This document shows positions 11,539 to 24,097 of a stretch of DNA of 64,000 bases, piece by piece. The stretch's first letter is position 1, and the number at the start of each line of letters is the position of its first letter. This DNA is from Orientallactaga sibirica (taxonomy: Eukaryota > Chordata > Mammalia > Rodentia > Dipodidae): the NCBI GenBank assembly GCA_036365145.1, contig JAEOAD010000982.1, forward strand, positions 5,110,001 to 5,174,000, given 5' to 3'. Both the position numbers and the translations under genes were made by a program. The notes below the pieces were generated by a model. It saw only the letters and a list, made by a program, of their open reading frames with translations, did no database searches and was not told the DNA's origin.

Positions 11539-14500
11539 GGACACATCATATGTTAGTACAATTATTTCCTTCTTCCTTGCCCCCATTGTACTGAGGGCCA
11601 TCCTCAGGGGGATTGCTGGTATTACCCTGGAGTTGCAAGTTATGAGATGTGACAGCATCAGTCATTGTAAGGGGGTGGGCAGTCCCTCTGGACATTCCCT
11701 TCCACTCTGTGGTTCTTAAAATCTTTCTGCTGTCTCTTCTGCAAAATTCCCCGAGCTGTTTGGGGTATGATTTAAGTCAACTTTACTGTTGTGCTTTCAG
11801 CAGGTTCTGGATTTCTGCTTTGGCGCACTTTAAGTATCCTCTGTGTCTGTCTCCATGACCATAGTGCTGGCTGTCAGGCTCACCATGGAAGCAACACTCT
11901 TGCTCATCTCACCAATTCATCTGTGGTTGCACCTGGGCCCTGGCTGATGTGTGAGGTGTGGTTTATCTCCTCGTTTCGAGCTACTTTCTGAAAAAGAAAA
12001 AAACAGATTCTCCAAAGGCAAAAGAGTAGTGGGAGCTTCTTGTTAGAGTCCATGATCTTGGTCTCCATAGGATTGTGACTTGGATCCTGTTTCAAGCTAG
12101 AGGTTCCTTTCCACTGAGCAGATCTCTTAGCCAAACAGAGAGCCATTGGTTACCCAGTTAGGCTGGGTGCCACTATTGCACAGGTGTGTTCATCTTGTCA
12201 GGCTGATTGCTTTTCTATAGTAGTGTCTCCTGTTAGCACACAAAGTTATTGGCCATTTCACCCAACAGCTCATGTAGAGCTTTCTAGCACTATACAGGCA
12301 GACCATTTGGGAACTGGCTCCCTTCCAGATTCTTCTTTCTGTGTTTGTGTGAGTTCTCCTAGTATGATCTGTTCCAAGTCCATCCATTTTCCTACAAATT
12401 TCATTGTATCATGTTTCCTTACTGCTGAGTAAAATTTCATTTTGTATATGTACCACATCTTCATTGTCCAATCATCAAGGGATGGACATCTGGGTTGATT
12501 CCAGTCCTTAGATATTGTGAGTTGAGCATCTATAAACATGGTTGAGCAAATATCTCTGTAGTGAAGAATGGAGCCTTTAGGGTAGATGCCCAGTTGAGGA
12601 ATAGCTGGATCAGTTGATAGCTCTATTTTCATCTTTATTGGGGGTCTCCATATTGATTTCTATAGAGGTTGTGCAAGTTTTCACTCAAACCAGCAGTGAA
12701 TGAGGGATTCTCTTTCCCCACATCCTCAACAACTTTTAGTGTTGGTTGATTTTAATGATTGCCATCTGACTGGAATAAATTGGAATTTCATAGTTGTTTT
12801 AATTTGCATTTCCCTGATGGCTAAGGATGTTGAATATATTTTAAGTGAATATTAGGCATTTGTATTTCTTACTTTGAGAATTCATATTCAGTTCTCTACC
12901 CCATTTTTTGAATGGATTGTTTGGTTTTTTTATTGCTTAGTTTTTAGAGTTCTTTGTAGATTCTAGATATTAGGCCTCTGTCAGTGGTAGAGTGAGTGAA
13001 GATTTTCTCACCTTCTGTAGGTAGTCTGTTGATTGTTTATGGTATGTTTCTCTGTACAAAACCTTATAAGCTTCATGAAATCCCACTGGCTGTGTGATTG
13101 TTTATTTTCTTGGGCTATGAGGGTATTATTCAGGAAGTCTTTCCCCACTCCTATATCAAGGAGTGTTCCTCATATGTTTTTTATTCCAGGCAATTAAGAG
13201 TTTCAGATCTTGTGTTGATGTCTTTAATCCAGTTTGGAGTTGATTTTTGTGCATGGTGAGAAGAGTTGGTCCAGCTTCATTTTTCTACATGTGATTATCC
13301 AATTTGAACAACATTTGTTGAAGATTCTGTCCTTTCTCCAGTGAATGTTGTTGACTCCTTTGTCAAAGATCAAGTAGCTGTGGTTCTTGAATTAAGGGCT
13401 GTGTTTCAATTCTGTTCCATTGGTCTATATGTCTGTTTTTAGGCCCGTACCATGCTGCTTTTGTTACTATGACTTCATAGTAAGTATAACTTTAAGTTGG
13501 GCATAGTGATACCTCCAACATGTTTCTTTTGCTGAGGATATTTTTGGATATCCAAGGCCTTCTGCCAGTCCATATAAATTTTGAGATTATTTTCTTTATA
13601 TCTGTGAAGAATGATGGTAGAATTTTATTGGTATTGCATTAAATCGATATATTGCTTTTGGTAGGATTGCCATTTCATAATATTAATTCTTTCTACCCAG
13701 GAGTATGGGAGGTTTTTCCATTTTCTCATGTCCTCCTCAATTTCTTTCTTGAGTGTTTTTATGTTTTTAGTATACAGGTCTTTTACCTCTTTAGATAGTA
13801 TTATTCTAAAATATTTGATTTTTTTGTGGCTATTGAAAATGGTACAGCCTCATTGATTCTTACTATGTATATTTGTCTTTTGAGTATAGGAAGGCTACTG
13901 ATTTTGTGTGTTGATTTTGTATCCTGCCACTTTGCTGCAGGAATTTATCCTTTAGAAGTTTTATGGTAGAGTCTTTTGGGTCACTTATGTATAGGATCAT
14001 GTCATCTGCAAATAAGGCTAATTTGACTTCTTACTTTACAATTTGTATCCCTTTTGTATCTTTCTCCTGCCTTATTGCTTGGGCTATGAATTACAGTCTT
14101 ATGTTGAAGTGCAGTGGTGAGAGTGAGCACCCTTGCCTTGTTCCTGATCTTCATGGAAACTCCTTGACTCTTTCCCCATCAAGTATGATTTGGGATTTAG
14201 GTACTTGAATACAGCTTTTATTATGTTGAGATATAATCTCTCCATGACTAGTCTCCAGCACTTTGATCATGAAGTGATGTATTTTGTCAAAGTCCTTCTC
14301 TGCAACTATTGAAATGATCATGTGGTTCTTGTGTTTAATTTTGCTTCTGTGGTGGATAATGCATTTGATGGGCTGTTGAATTTGGTTTGTGAGGACCTTG
14401 TTCAGGATTTTTGCATCCAAGTTAATCAGGGATCTAGATCTATACTTTTATTTCTTTGTTGTATCTCATCTGGTTTTGGTATTAGGGTGATGCTAGCTTC

Positions 14501-16145
14501 ATAGAAGGAGTTGGGGAGCTTTCCCTGTTCTCCAATTATGTGAAAAGCTTGAGAAAAAGAGGTTTCAGTTCTTTGATGAAGGTTGAGTACAATTCAGCTG
14601 AGACTACATCCGGCAATGGATTTTTCCTTTTGGGAAGGTTTTTTTTTTTTTTTTTAATTGCATTTCTCATTTCAATGGATGTGATGGGTTTGTGTAGGAG
14701 CTTTATCTGCTCTGGACTTAGTTTAGGTAGGTACTATGTGTCTAGAAAAATTTTCATTTCTTCTAGGTTATTTGGTTTTGTGGAGTAGAGGTTTTGGAAA
14801 TATGCCCTGATGATTCTTTCAATTTGATAGATGTCTGTTTTTGAGACTTCTCCTTTTTTCATTTGATCAAGTTGGCCAGGGGGTTATCAATCTTGTTTAT
14901 TTTTTTTCAAAGAACCAGCTCTTTATTTTGTCAATTTTCATGATTGCTTTCTTAGTTTACAATTCATTAATTTCTGTTCTGATCTTAATTATTTCATTCT
15001 GTGTGGAACTCAGTATTGTATTGTTCTTTTCTACCACCTTTAGGGGGATGGTTAGGTTATTGATTTGAGCTCTCTCTGTCTTTGTTATGAAAGCATTTAG
15101 TGCTACAATTTTCCCCTTAGGACTGCCTTCACTCTGTCATATAAGTTTTGGTATGTTGTATTTTCATTATCATTCAGTTAAAGAAATTTTTACAATTTCT
15201 TGTTTTAAATTATTTATTTGAGAGAGAGAGGGAGGAGGGAAAGAATGGGCACACTGGGACTCTAGCCACTGCAAAGGAATTCCAGACACATGTACCACCG
15301 TGTGCATCTGGCTTATGTGGATATTGTTTAGAGTTTTGACTATGATGTACCTTGGAGAGTTTCTCTTTGGTCCAGTCTGTTTGGTCTTCTGTGAGCTTCT
15401 TGTATCTGGATGGGCCACTCTTTTGTGATTTTGGGAAACTTTCTTCAATAATGTGTTGAATATGTTCTCTATGTTTTAAAAATATCTACTTCATTTTTGT
15501 TTTCTGGATTTTTTTTTTTGCATCATGCCCATCTCTTTTGAGGTCCCATTTCAGGTTTAGGGTTTGATTTTCTTGATGCTTCCTCTTGGATTTTTGTTGA
15601 TTTGCTTGCAGTTCAGCAATTCACTTGGTCAGGGTCACATAGCTTATTGTGTTTTCATTTGGGGATTCAATTTCTGTTGTTTTATCTATGTTTTCATTGG
15701 AGGCTTCTATAGTAAGACTAGGCATCTTCAGTGGATATCTCCCAATTTTCTGACTTTCATTTTTTTTGGATTAGGGTCTACCTACCTCACAGCAAAATTC
15801 TTATTAAGAGGAAGCAAGTATTTGTCCTTGTAAGATCTTCAGTGAGTGTTCTCTTTTAAGTCTGAACTGGACTGGAGTGGAATGGAGTTATAATTGCAGA
15901 TATGCAGGTTGTAGAGGTTGCAAGTACAACAAGGGTACTAGGTGAACTGGGAGGTGGGGAACCAGGATCTCAGATCTACGCACTCCACCCATCAATACTG
16001 AGGAACAGGGAGTTGGGGAACCAGGAGCTGGGAAGCCAGGGATCTGAGAGTAAAAGGCTTGCTTCCACTGCAGTGCACACAGGGTTCAGGCAGTCCCACA
16101 CCAGTAGCAGGGGTCCTGGGGACAGGGGAACTCAAAAATATTTTT
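11539..16145 (-). mobile_element. LINE-1, minus strand, degraded and internally deleted
   Basis: From left to right this is the reverse complement of L1 3' UTR, then the ORF2 C-terminus, reverse transcriptase and 5'-ward regions, then ORF1/5' sequence. The minus-strand frame at 12270-12632 carries L1 ORF2 C-terminal motifs (STDPAIPQLGIYPK, WNQPRCPSLDDW, KMWYIYKMKFYSAV, FVGKWMDLEQI). The frame at 14151-14420 carries RT-domain pieces (DAKILNKVLTNQIQQ, NHMIISIVAEKDFDK). ORF2 is broken by many stops and frameshifts. Sequence around 15170-15340 is replaced by a DIP copy, with L1 continuing on the far side. It cannot encode functional machinery. Confidence 0.93.
15205..15330 (-). repeat. DIP SINE fragment nested in the L1
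   Basis: TTATTTATTTGAGAGAGAGAG, AATGGGCACACTGGGACTC, CTAGCCACTGCAAAGGAATTC and GTGCATCTGGCTTATGTGG are the reverse DIP tail and body. The tRNA-like head is missing, so it is truncated or was deleted together with L1 sequence. Confidence 0.9.
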
Positions 16146-16151
16146 AAACTG

Positions 16152-16156
<5 letters not shown>

Positions 16157-16233
<77 letters not shown>
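16157..16233. repeat. (TC)n-(TG)n compound microsatellite
   Basis: About 20 TC units followed directly by about 18 TG units, joining the L1 end to a DIP element. Confidence 0.97.
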
Positions 16234-16235
<2 letters not shown>

Positions 16236-16452
16236 CAATATGGATTAGTTGTTAAGGTGCTTTTCAGCAAAGCCAAAGGACTCTGGTTAGATTCCCCAGT
16301 ACCATGAAAACCCAGATGCACAAGATGGCACATGTGTCTGGAGTTCATTTGCAGTGGCTAGAGGCCTTGGCATGCCCATTCTTTCTCTATGCCCCTCTCT
16401 TCCCATCTTACTTTCTCATTCTCTCTTCTCAAATAAATAAATAAATAAATGT
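16234..16452 (+). repeat. DIP SINE, 5' slightly truncated
   Basis: GGATTAGTTGTTAAGGTGC, GGTTAGATTCCCCAGTACC, CCAGATGCACAAGATGGCAC and GGCTAGAGGCCTTGGCATGCCC, ending in a pyrimidine stretch and (AAAT)n. Confidence 0.9.
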
Positions 16453-18150
16453 TTTGTTTACAAAATTATTTTTTCCACCATGCACTGTCCTCCCACAATG
16501 TACATGGCAAAATGTTATCTAGACTGATTTTTTGTTTGTTTTTAGACTGTTTTTTATAAGACAGTGAATTGGATGTAGGGAGAAAGTATAAAACTTCCAT
16601 CCCATTTACATTTATTTCTACCTGAATTAAGAGAGTGAAAAGACACCCTGATTTGTAACCAGGCTTCATGTTGGCTCTTTATTTGGTGCCATGAGAGATA
16701 GATTGTATGAGGAAGCAATATATGGACATTCAGCTTGCAATGAAATATGATATATGCATAGTTATATGGATTTCTATATTATTTCATTTTTAACTAATAT
16801 AACCCTAAACCATGGATAGACACTTAAAATTTCTTGGGAAAGCACAATAGATTGAAAATATTTGTCAATACCTCACATTACAGAGAGCAATATAATAGCA
16901 TTGTTGAGTCTCCTGTTTAATCCTAGCAGAAGGTTGTCATTAACCATAAATTAAGGTGAAGACAAAGGCCAGTTTGAATAGCATCAAGAAAATTCATTGC
17001 AGTGTTAATTTACATATGTGATTGTCAGTCATGGAGCTCCTTTGAGTAAATATCATACTTTAATTTCTAATAATATTAATAAGCCATCATAACTAGAAAG
17101 ACAATTAGAAGTCAATCAACTTGGATACTATTAAAAATAATTAATATTTTAATAATAGACATGGATATACAACATGTATAAATAAAAATATGAGAAATAA
17201 TATAAATCTCTACCTCATTGTTTTCCCTTCCATGCTAGTCTTACCATATAAATAATATATCAATTCAGTAGTACATGCACATAAGTTATAGGGTAGTAAA
17301 TACCAAGAAATATACAGAGTCATTAAAATATTTCTATTAATAGGAGCACCCAGATTTTAGGGTCATGAAAGTTCATCTAAGGGTCTATTTTCTGGGAAAG
17401 TATGTGTGATGCTCCAGGTAACATAGGAGTACTCTTCCATTCTCCTTTTGTCATTTATTATATTTTGCCTCAAATTTCATTTTTTGAGTTTTGTAAAGTT
17501 TTATAGAGGCCAAGAAATTCATACAGCTAAGCTCAAGTCATTTTTAACATCCTGCACCAAGGTTTTCAAAATCCCTCTGGTGATGGTATAATAATTTCAA
17601 ACTCTAGGAATGTTCCCTATTCTACATGGAAACTAGACTAAGATCAAATTCACTTGTCATAAGATTAGGCATTTGGTACTCAAGAAAATTTCCCCACATC
17701 CATCCAGCCTCCTTTGAGACTAGGAAGGAACTGAAGAAATTGCTCAAAATAAAAAGCTTCAACTTTTTGGGCATGTAATTAAATTGTTCAACCTCAAATG
17801 TACAAGAATTTCCTTTGTCTGAATTTAAATCTATTTAGCTCCCCTGGAGGGACCCTAGTCTCCAATTCCTCCTTGACATCCTTCATTCAATCCCTCCGAA
17901 ATAGAATGGGTCTTTTTTTCTTTCCTTTTTTAGATGTGTTTATTAGCGCGGGAATAATTAAGTTTCATTATGATGTTTTCTTAATACAAAAAGCAATTGC
18001 CTGTACATTTCATATGTATACATGTATTCCTATTTGCTTACAGGAATTAAGTAATAAAAAAGGAATTCTTCAGTCTCACTAACCCTTACTATGAGTGCTT
18101 GCAAAACATCAAGAGAAAAGGTGCTTTATGTTTTGATATTAGAAACCTGG
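16453..18150. other. Intergenic, nothing recognised
   Basis: AT-rich, low in young repeats. No coding signal beyond short chance frames such as 17798-18082. Confidence 0.5.
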
Positions 18151-18164
18151 TGGAATCTGACAGG

Positions 18165-18545
18165 GCTCAGGAGAACTTGCAGTGAAAGTGTCACCATGAT
18201 CACTGCTCTTACTGCTAGCCTGACAACCAGCACCAGGGTGATGGTGGCAGACATGGTGATCAATCAAAACCTATCAAAACAGGAATCTAGAGGCTACAAA
18301 AAACTCAATACTAAATCAGAATGACAACAGGCCTGCCATGGCTCAGGAAACATTGCTCAGGGAGCAGAAAGATTGTAAGAGGCATACGGAAGGGGGATTA
18401 CCCTGAGGCACCATCCCCACACTATCCCATTGGGACTGACCAAGGCCTTCATGACTGCACATTAAATCCCATAACCCCACAGAGGATGGCCCCAGGGAAA
18501 AGGGAACAGGAAAGTGGGAACAAAAGAGTATAATTTGTTAAAAAT
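18165..18545 (+). repeat. L1 3'-UTR-like segment, copy A
   Basis: The stretch shares landmarks with 19826-20215: an (A)GATTGTAAGAG(C)CA/GCA(TA)CGG phrase followed by a description-like CCTGAGGCACC.. / CCAGAGGCACC.. block, a CATAACCCCAC(A) phrase and a purine-rich GGGAACAGGAAAG end. The GGCAGA..TTGTAAGAGCCA phrase also occurs in L1 3' UTRs at 26390 and 27550. Family assignment is tentative. Confidence 0.55.
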
Positions 18546-18709
18546 AAGTTTTAAAGATAGTATTAAAAGAAAGAAAGAAGAAAGAAAGAAGAAAGAAAAG
18601 AAAGAAAAAAGCAAGCGAGCTGATGGAACACTTTTGACCAAGGAAGGGAGATGAATTTGAAACTTCCAATGGAGAATTAATTAGTTCAATTTATTTTTTT
18701 GCAATGTGG

Positions 18710-18712
<3 letters not shown>

Positions 18713-18759
<47 letters not shown>

Positions 18760-18767
18760 CACATACA

Positions 18768-18795
<28 letters not shown>
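18713..18795. repeat. Compound (TC)n-(TA)n-(CATA)n microsatellite
   Basis: Three contiguous dinucleotide and tetranucleotide blocks, followed by a GTGTGCA-rich stretch. Confidence 0.96.
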
Positions 18796-18799
<4 letters not shown>

Positions 18800-18829
18800 C
18801 ATATGTATTAGTGTGTCTGTGCATGCATG

Positions 18830-18960
18830 TGCACGCTTATAGGTAATGTGTGCACACATGACTGTGTGTATGTGTGTGCATGAATGTGAAGCCAGAAGTA
18901 GACATCATGTGTTTCATCAGCCCCTCTCTAACCTTTTTTATTTATGTATTTGTTTGTTTT

Positions 18961-18996
<36 letters not shown>

Positions 18997-19085
18997 TTAT
19001 TTTTTGAGGTAGAGTCTCACTCTAGCTCAGGCTAACCTGGAATTCACTATGTAGTCTCAGGATGGCCTTGAACTCACAGCACCAT
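18830..19085 (-). repeat. B4 tail fragment joined to a B1 fragment
   Basis: 18830-18935 holds the reverse B4 tail (GTGTGTATGTG.., GAAGCCAGAAGTAGACATC). After a (TTTA)n block at 18960-18997, 18998-19080 is reverse B1 (TTGAGGTAGAGTCTCACTC, CCTGGAATTCACTATGTAG) that stops before the expected GGGATTAAAGG end. Confidence 0.8.
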
Positions 19086-19109
19086 AAGCAAGTATACTCC
19101 AGAGTTCAG

Positions 19110-19790
19110 ACTGTTTTGCATATCTTAGGTTCAAATTCAGATCTGTACACAGTAACAAACACCTTAGGGCTGGACCCCGGGATCTGACCAGTGACACCTT
19201 CTCCAGCAAGGTAACCAGAAATCCAAGAAACTTTAATAAAACTCCTATATCTTTTGGGGAAATCCATTCTAACTACCATATTCAGCCCCTGGCCCCCAAT
19301 ACATTCATAACCATCTTACATCATAAATTGCATTCAGTCCAACTTCAAAGGTCCCCATAGTCTTTACCAACTTAAGATAGTTCCAAAGCCCCAAGTCTCA
19401 TCTGAGATGTAAGAGATCCACTAGGTGGAAAGGAGCCCATAGCTGGACCTTGTAACAGAGTCAGAATCCTATGGAGACCAGGATTATGGACTCCAGTGAG
19501 AAGTTCCCACTAGTTTTTGGCCAAAGAGAGGCTACAACTATTAAAACCTCTTTAAATTAAAATGCATATCCCCTTTAATCTATGCTGAGCTCACTCTCCA
19601 TTGGAAAATGAATTTTTCTTTTTCAGAAGATAGCGAGAAGAGAGGACAACCAAAATATCCCAACAAGAAAAGAAAATATCATGCATTTTTGTATGTAAAT
19701 ATAGAAGTTGCCAATAAAAAAGAAAGAAAGAGAGAAAGAAAAGAAAAGAAAAGAAAAGAAAAAGAAAAAGAAAAGAAAAGATAGCTGACT
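19110..19790 (+). repeat. L1-derived or related retroelement segment with (AAAAG)n end
   Basis: ATTCAGTCCAACTTCAAAGG, CCCCATAGTCTTTACC and AGTCTCATCTGAGAT match a phrase I associate with rodent L1 (Lx-type) 3' regions. The part from 19660 (ATCATGCATTTTTGTATGTA, GAAGTTGCCAATAAAAA) repeats the L1 3' end seen at 26615-26665. A GAAAA-rich tail follows at 19722-19780. Confidence 0.6.
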
Positions 19791-19825
19791 TTCTGGCAGG
19801 AGATGAACCACCCCTCACATATCAG

Positions 19826-20215
19826 CTAGGGCCCAGGTGAAACCCCAGAGAACTGGAGAGATGAGCAGGAATGCTGTGTCCATGGTGAGCCTGATAACCT
19901 GAGCACCAAAGCAGAAATTCAGAAGCTACTAAGAGCTCAATGCTAAAGTAGACTTAAAAGATACCCACCACAGTTCACTGAATTCTGCAGAAGAGAGGGC
20001 AGGTAGATTGTAAGAGCCACAGGTTGGCATGGAATATCCAGAGGCACCCCCCCACCACCAACAATGACTGCCTGCTGCTCTCATCTCTCATAACCCACAA
20101 CTCCATGGTGAGTACTCCCAATTCCATTGAAGAGGGTTCTCAGCAGAATGGGGACAGGGAGGAGGGAAATTACTGTACCAACACAGGATATAAAGTTTCT
20201 ACTTAATTTTTTATA
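19826..20215 (+). repeat. L1 3'-UTR-like segment, copy B
   Basis: It parallels 18165-18545: GCCTGATAACCTGAGCACC, AGAAGCTACTAAGAGCTCAAT, GATTGTAAGAGCCACAGG, CCAGAGGCACC and CATAACCCACAAC appear in the same order. The two diverged copies lie about 1.6 kb apart in the same orientation. Confidence 0.55.
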
Positions 20216-20312
20216 AAGATAGAAAAAAATGAAATTGTTCCTTATAATTCAGTTTGAGATAAACTTCCTCTCAACATCTCATTTTCATACTTGCATGTGG
20301 GCTATAACCAAC

Positions 20313-21110
20313 TTTCTTTTTTTTTTAATCAATATATATTTTTTATTTATATTATTCTGATTTTACATTCATAGAATTGGTTCCATTGTCCTCCTCCCCT
20401 TCCTCCCACTTTCAAAGGGGCCCTCATCAATGGGGAATGTTTATCATGCATTGTGAGTTTGCTCAAAAGTTCTGGTGGATAGGCCCCAGTCTCTGTGCAT
20501 AATGCCCCAACTTGTGACTCTAACAATCTTTCCGCCCCCTCTTCCGCGAGTTTCCCTGAGCCACATTGGGGTCATTTTAGTTCTGCTTCCTTGATGAGGT
20601 TTTGGGAGCCTCTGTGTCTCTGGATATCTGGCTTAGTTGGAGTTGGATGCTCTCTGTGTTTATCTCCTTCAGACTTTTTCTGGTGTTGTGATCGCGTTGA
20701 GCGCTGTATTCTTGCCCTTCCCCTGCGTTGTTCTATGGTTTCAGCTGGTGAGGTGTGGTTAGCTGATCCTCCCTTCAGGTTCGTTGTCCACCTGAAAAGA
20801 GATAAGCAAATTCTCCAACGGAGAGAGAAGTTAGTACTAGATAGAAGGGATAACCATATATGTTTTGGAGGGAACTTTATATGCATTGGCTCTCTTCTAG
20901 CCCCTATTTGGTGGCCTCTAGATCTTGGAGACTGAGCTCATTTTTTGTACATGGCTTTGACTTATTTCCCAGTTCCAGCACTGAGTTCCATTCCACTGAA
21001 TGGATTTATTAGCCAAATCAAGAGCAGTTGGTTACCCACCATGGCTGTTTGCCACTACTGCACTTGTATGAGCATTACATCAGATTGTTTCCTGCTGGGT
21101 AAAATATAGC
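20313..21110 (-). mobile_element. LINE-1 3' end, 5'-truncated
   Basis: A poly(T) run marks the 3' end on the left. The body (TTTTATTTATATTATTCTGA, CCCTCATCAATGGGGAATG, AATGCCCCAACTTGTGACTC, CACATTGGGGTCATTTTAG) recurs nearly word for word at 63640-63905, so both belong to one L1 subfamily. Confidence 0.88.
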
Positions 21111-21712
21111 CATTTTCAATCTCTAAGGCAACTTTTTCATTCTAGTCAAGATTATCATATGTTGGGCCACATTTCATTATATCTTAATTATTTTGCCCTT
21201 TTATTGGGATGAGAAAAATTTGCCTTGAGGTGTTTTTTTTTTTTTAAATAATCAAGAGATTCACTACATGCAAACTTTCCCTGAACAAAAACAAAGAATG
21301 TCACTAATAGACCATTATGGTTTGACTATGTCCCTGTGGTTGGGGTAAACAATTACCAGCAAACCGAGGCAATGGTAATTCAAAGGTTGCAGTTAACCCT
21401 CTTCAGAGCTGAGGTTATAGCTCTTTCCCATCTGTTAATTTTGTATTATTAGAATTTAAATTTCTTGGGGAAGCAGTTGGCTATAAGCTTTAACAGGTGT
21501 TTATGGTGCACTGCTTTAACTCTAAATGCTGAACAGGTATAGCTCCAAGTTTGAAGGTATGCACAAGGAATTTGTATTTTAAATGATGTGTGAGTAAAGA
21601 ATTAATTTGTTTTGAACTACCTGAAGAAAATTCAACATACACTCCACAGTGGTCGGGGCTTACCTGACATGGTGCAATACAATGAGAGATGCCAAAAAAA
21701 AAGTACAGAAAA

Positions 21713-21947
21713 GGGCTGGAGAGATGGCTTAGTGGTTAAGCACTTGCCTGTGAAGCCTAAGGACCCCGGTTCCAGGCTCGATTCCCCAGGACCCACTTAA
21801 GTCAGATGCACATGCATCTGGAGTTTGTTTGCAGTGGCTAGAGGCCCTGGTGCGCCCATTCTCTCTCTACCTCTTTCTCTCTCTGTTTGTCTGTTGCTCT
21901 CAAATAAATAAATAAAAATGAACAATATTTTTAAAAAAAAAAAACCT
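21713..21947 (+). repeat. DIP SINE, full length, with target duplication
   Basis: GGGCTGGAGAGATGGCTTAGTGG, GCTCGATTCCCCAGGACCC, GCATCTGGAGTTTGTTTGC and GGCCCTGGTGCGCCC are close to the consensus of this window. TACAGAAAAG occurs just before the head and at 21948-21957. Confidence 0.95.
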
Positions 21948-21975
21948 ACAGAAAAGATTTATTTAAAAAAATAGA

Positions 21976-22271
21976 GCCGGGTGTGGTGGCGCCTGCCTTT
22001 AATTCCAGCACTCGGGAGGCAGAGGTAGGAGGATCACCTTGAGTGAGAGCAAGATTCTCACTCATAAGAAAAATCAAATGGAGGCCTAGGAAGTTCAGTC
22101 TTTCTGTTTTTGTTTTTGTTTTTGTTTTTTTGAGGTAGGGATTCACTCTAGCTCAGGCTGACCTGGAATTCACTATGTGTAGTCTCAGGGTGGCCTCGAA
22201 CTCACAGTGATCCTCCTGCCTCTGCCTCCTGAATGCTGGGATTAAAGACGTACGCCACCACGCCTGGCTGG
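21976..22271. repeat. Head-to-head pair of B1 SINEs
   Basis: 21976-22060 is the 5' half of a plus-strand B1 (GCCGGGTGTGGTGGCGCC, CAGCACTCGGGAGGCAGAGG). After (TTTTTG)n, 22121-22271 is a nearly complete minus-strand B1 ending CACCACGCCTGGC. The shared 5' parts form an inverted repeat. Confidence 0.92.
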
Positions 22272-22274
22272 TTC

Positions 22275-22572
22275 AGTCTTTAAAGTGCTTGCCATTCAAG
22301 TTTGAAGACCTGAGTTCAAACCCTTAACACCCACATTAAACCAGGCATGGTGATATACACCTTTAATTCCAGCACTGTGGTAATATAGATGGGAGCATCC
22401 ATTGGATTTTCTGGCCTGCTAATTTGGCTGAATCAGTGAGCTCTAGGTTCAATGAGAGACCCTGCCTCAAAAAAATAAAATAAAATGGAGAGCGAGCGAA
22501 AAAGGAAGACACTCTCTAGCCTCTACACACACATGTTCATGCATGTTCATATGCACCACACGCACACTTGCA

Positions 22573-22621
<49 letters not shown>

Positions 22622-22640
22622 CATGCATATCTACATGTGC
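22275..22640 (+). repeat. B4-type SINE with (TA)n in its tail
   Basis: GTCTTTAAAGTGCTTGCCATTC, CCTGAGTTCAAACCC, AAACCAGGCATGGTGATA, GGCTGAATCAGTGAGCTCTAGG and GAGAGACCCTGCCTC follow B4 order. The tail holds ACACACATG runs and a (TA)n block at 22576-22618. Confidence 0.88.
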
Positions 22641-24097
22641 ATGCACCACCCACATACACATAAATAATTTACAAATAATACATGTGCAAATGTACATGTA
22701 TACATACAAAGAAATAAAAAGTAATTAACATATCAATTGCCTTGGATGATGTAGGGCAATGGAACCACAACAATCTTTCCAAATGAAAGAATAGGACAAA
22801 AGATATTAGAATAATGATGTACTGGGAGAAGGTTTCAGCTCCATATGGCTCTCTTTGAAGATGGGGGAAGGGACGATGGGCAGAAATAACACAGGTTGAA
22901 AATGCACTAAACCCTTGAGCCTCCAAAAAGTTGATGAGACAACCCTGCCAACACTAATTTTAGCCCAGGAACAACCTGTGTCAGACAGTGGGCAGAAACA
23001 TAAGTTCAGCAAGTTATCCTAAATCACTGAGTCTGTAGCAATGTGTAGTTTCAGTGTTATGAAATGAACATAGGTATTGATGATAGAGTTAAACCCCTTT
23101 TCTCTGCACCCAGAGGTATAGACACATCTGGATGTGGCACTGAAGCTAGAAGAGACATGGATCACTATAAAATTTCTGCATTAAACTGTCACCTGTTAGA
23201 CAATCTACAGCTCCTAGGGTTGCCATAGCTATAGCTGTTTAAATTGCTCACTTATGTAATCTCTGTACACAATCTGGATAGCTCTGAATTTATACCTTAA
23301 CTCAATAAGTACCTCAATGTACCATCTGGTTAGGAAAAATATTAAGTGTTTTTGAATATAGGAATGAGAAAACACAAACTCAATGCCTCCTACTAAAATC
23401 CTCTAACATCAATCACTTTTGACATTAGATGTGTGGGTTAACTCTCCACACAACAAAGGAAGGCAGCAATTCTATAGTAGACAACACTAACCACAATTTC
23501 TATGAACCAATCCAGTTTGACCCTATCTTCCTGGAGACATCTCCAAGTGCCATAAGGTAAGGGCTTAGTCCCCAAGACTGTGCCCTTTTCAGATGCCAGT
23601 CTCAAGACCCAGGTTGTGTGACCCACACTATGACCCATATTCTAGAGAAAAGGGTTCCTATAGTCTTCAGATTTCAGGAATTTCATTATGTGGCTCACAG
23701 AATTCAGGAAAAATATTTCCTTACATCTATGACTGAATTACAAAGAATAATTGCAATGAATATAGATGAGGATACAAATGGCATAAGGTCTGGTTGAAAA
23801 GAGGTGGTTCTTTCCCACCCTATGTGAATGTGGTACCATCTATCAACATCTTTGTATCCTGCTATATGGAAGATCTCCAAACTCTGTCTTTTGCATTTTC
23901 ATTGGGATGTTATTGCATATCCATGATCTCCCAAAAAAACAACATACTCTAAAGCTAACAGAATGACTGAAGAAACCCAGAAAGGGTGGGCTATTATGTC
24001 TTGCTTGGACTCTTTGTGCAGTATTCATTGCTCCACGGATATGTAAAAATCCCTTCTAAAACAGAGGTCTGGGATCTACCATCAGACAAGGTCAGTG
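22641..24097. other. Intergenic, nothing securely recognised
   Basis: The 23430-24040 part (GGGCTTAGTCCCCAAGACTG, TCAAGACCCAGGTTGTGTGAC) has the feel of an ancient LTR or LINE remnant, but I cannot assign it. Confidence 0.4.

Noticed and set aside
12270..14420. Host genes suggested by reverse-transcriptase-like frames
   Set aside because: They are fragments of L1 ORF2 with stops and frameshifts in L1 order, not host genes.
16059..16348. Open frames made of Ser-Leu and Cys-Val dipeptide runs
   Set aside because: They are translations of the (TC)n and (TG)n microsatellite.
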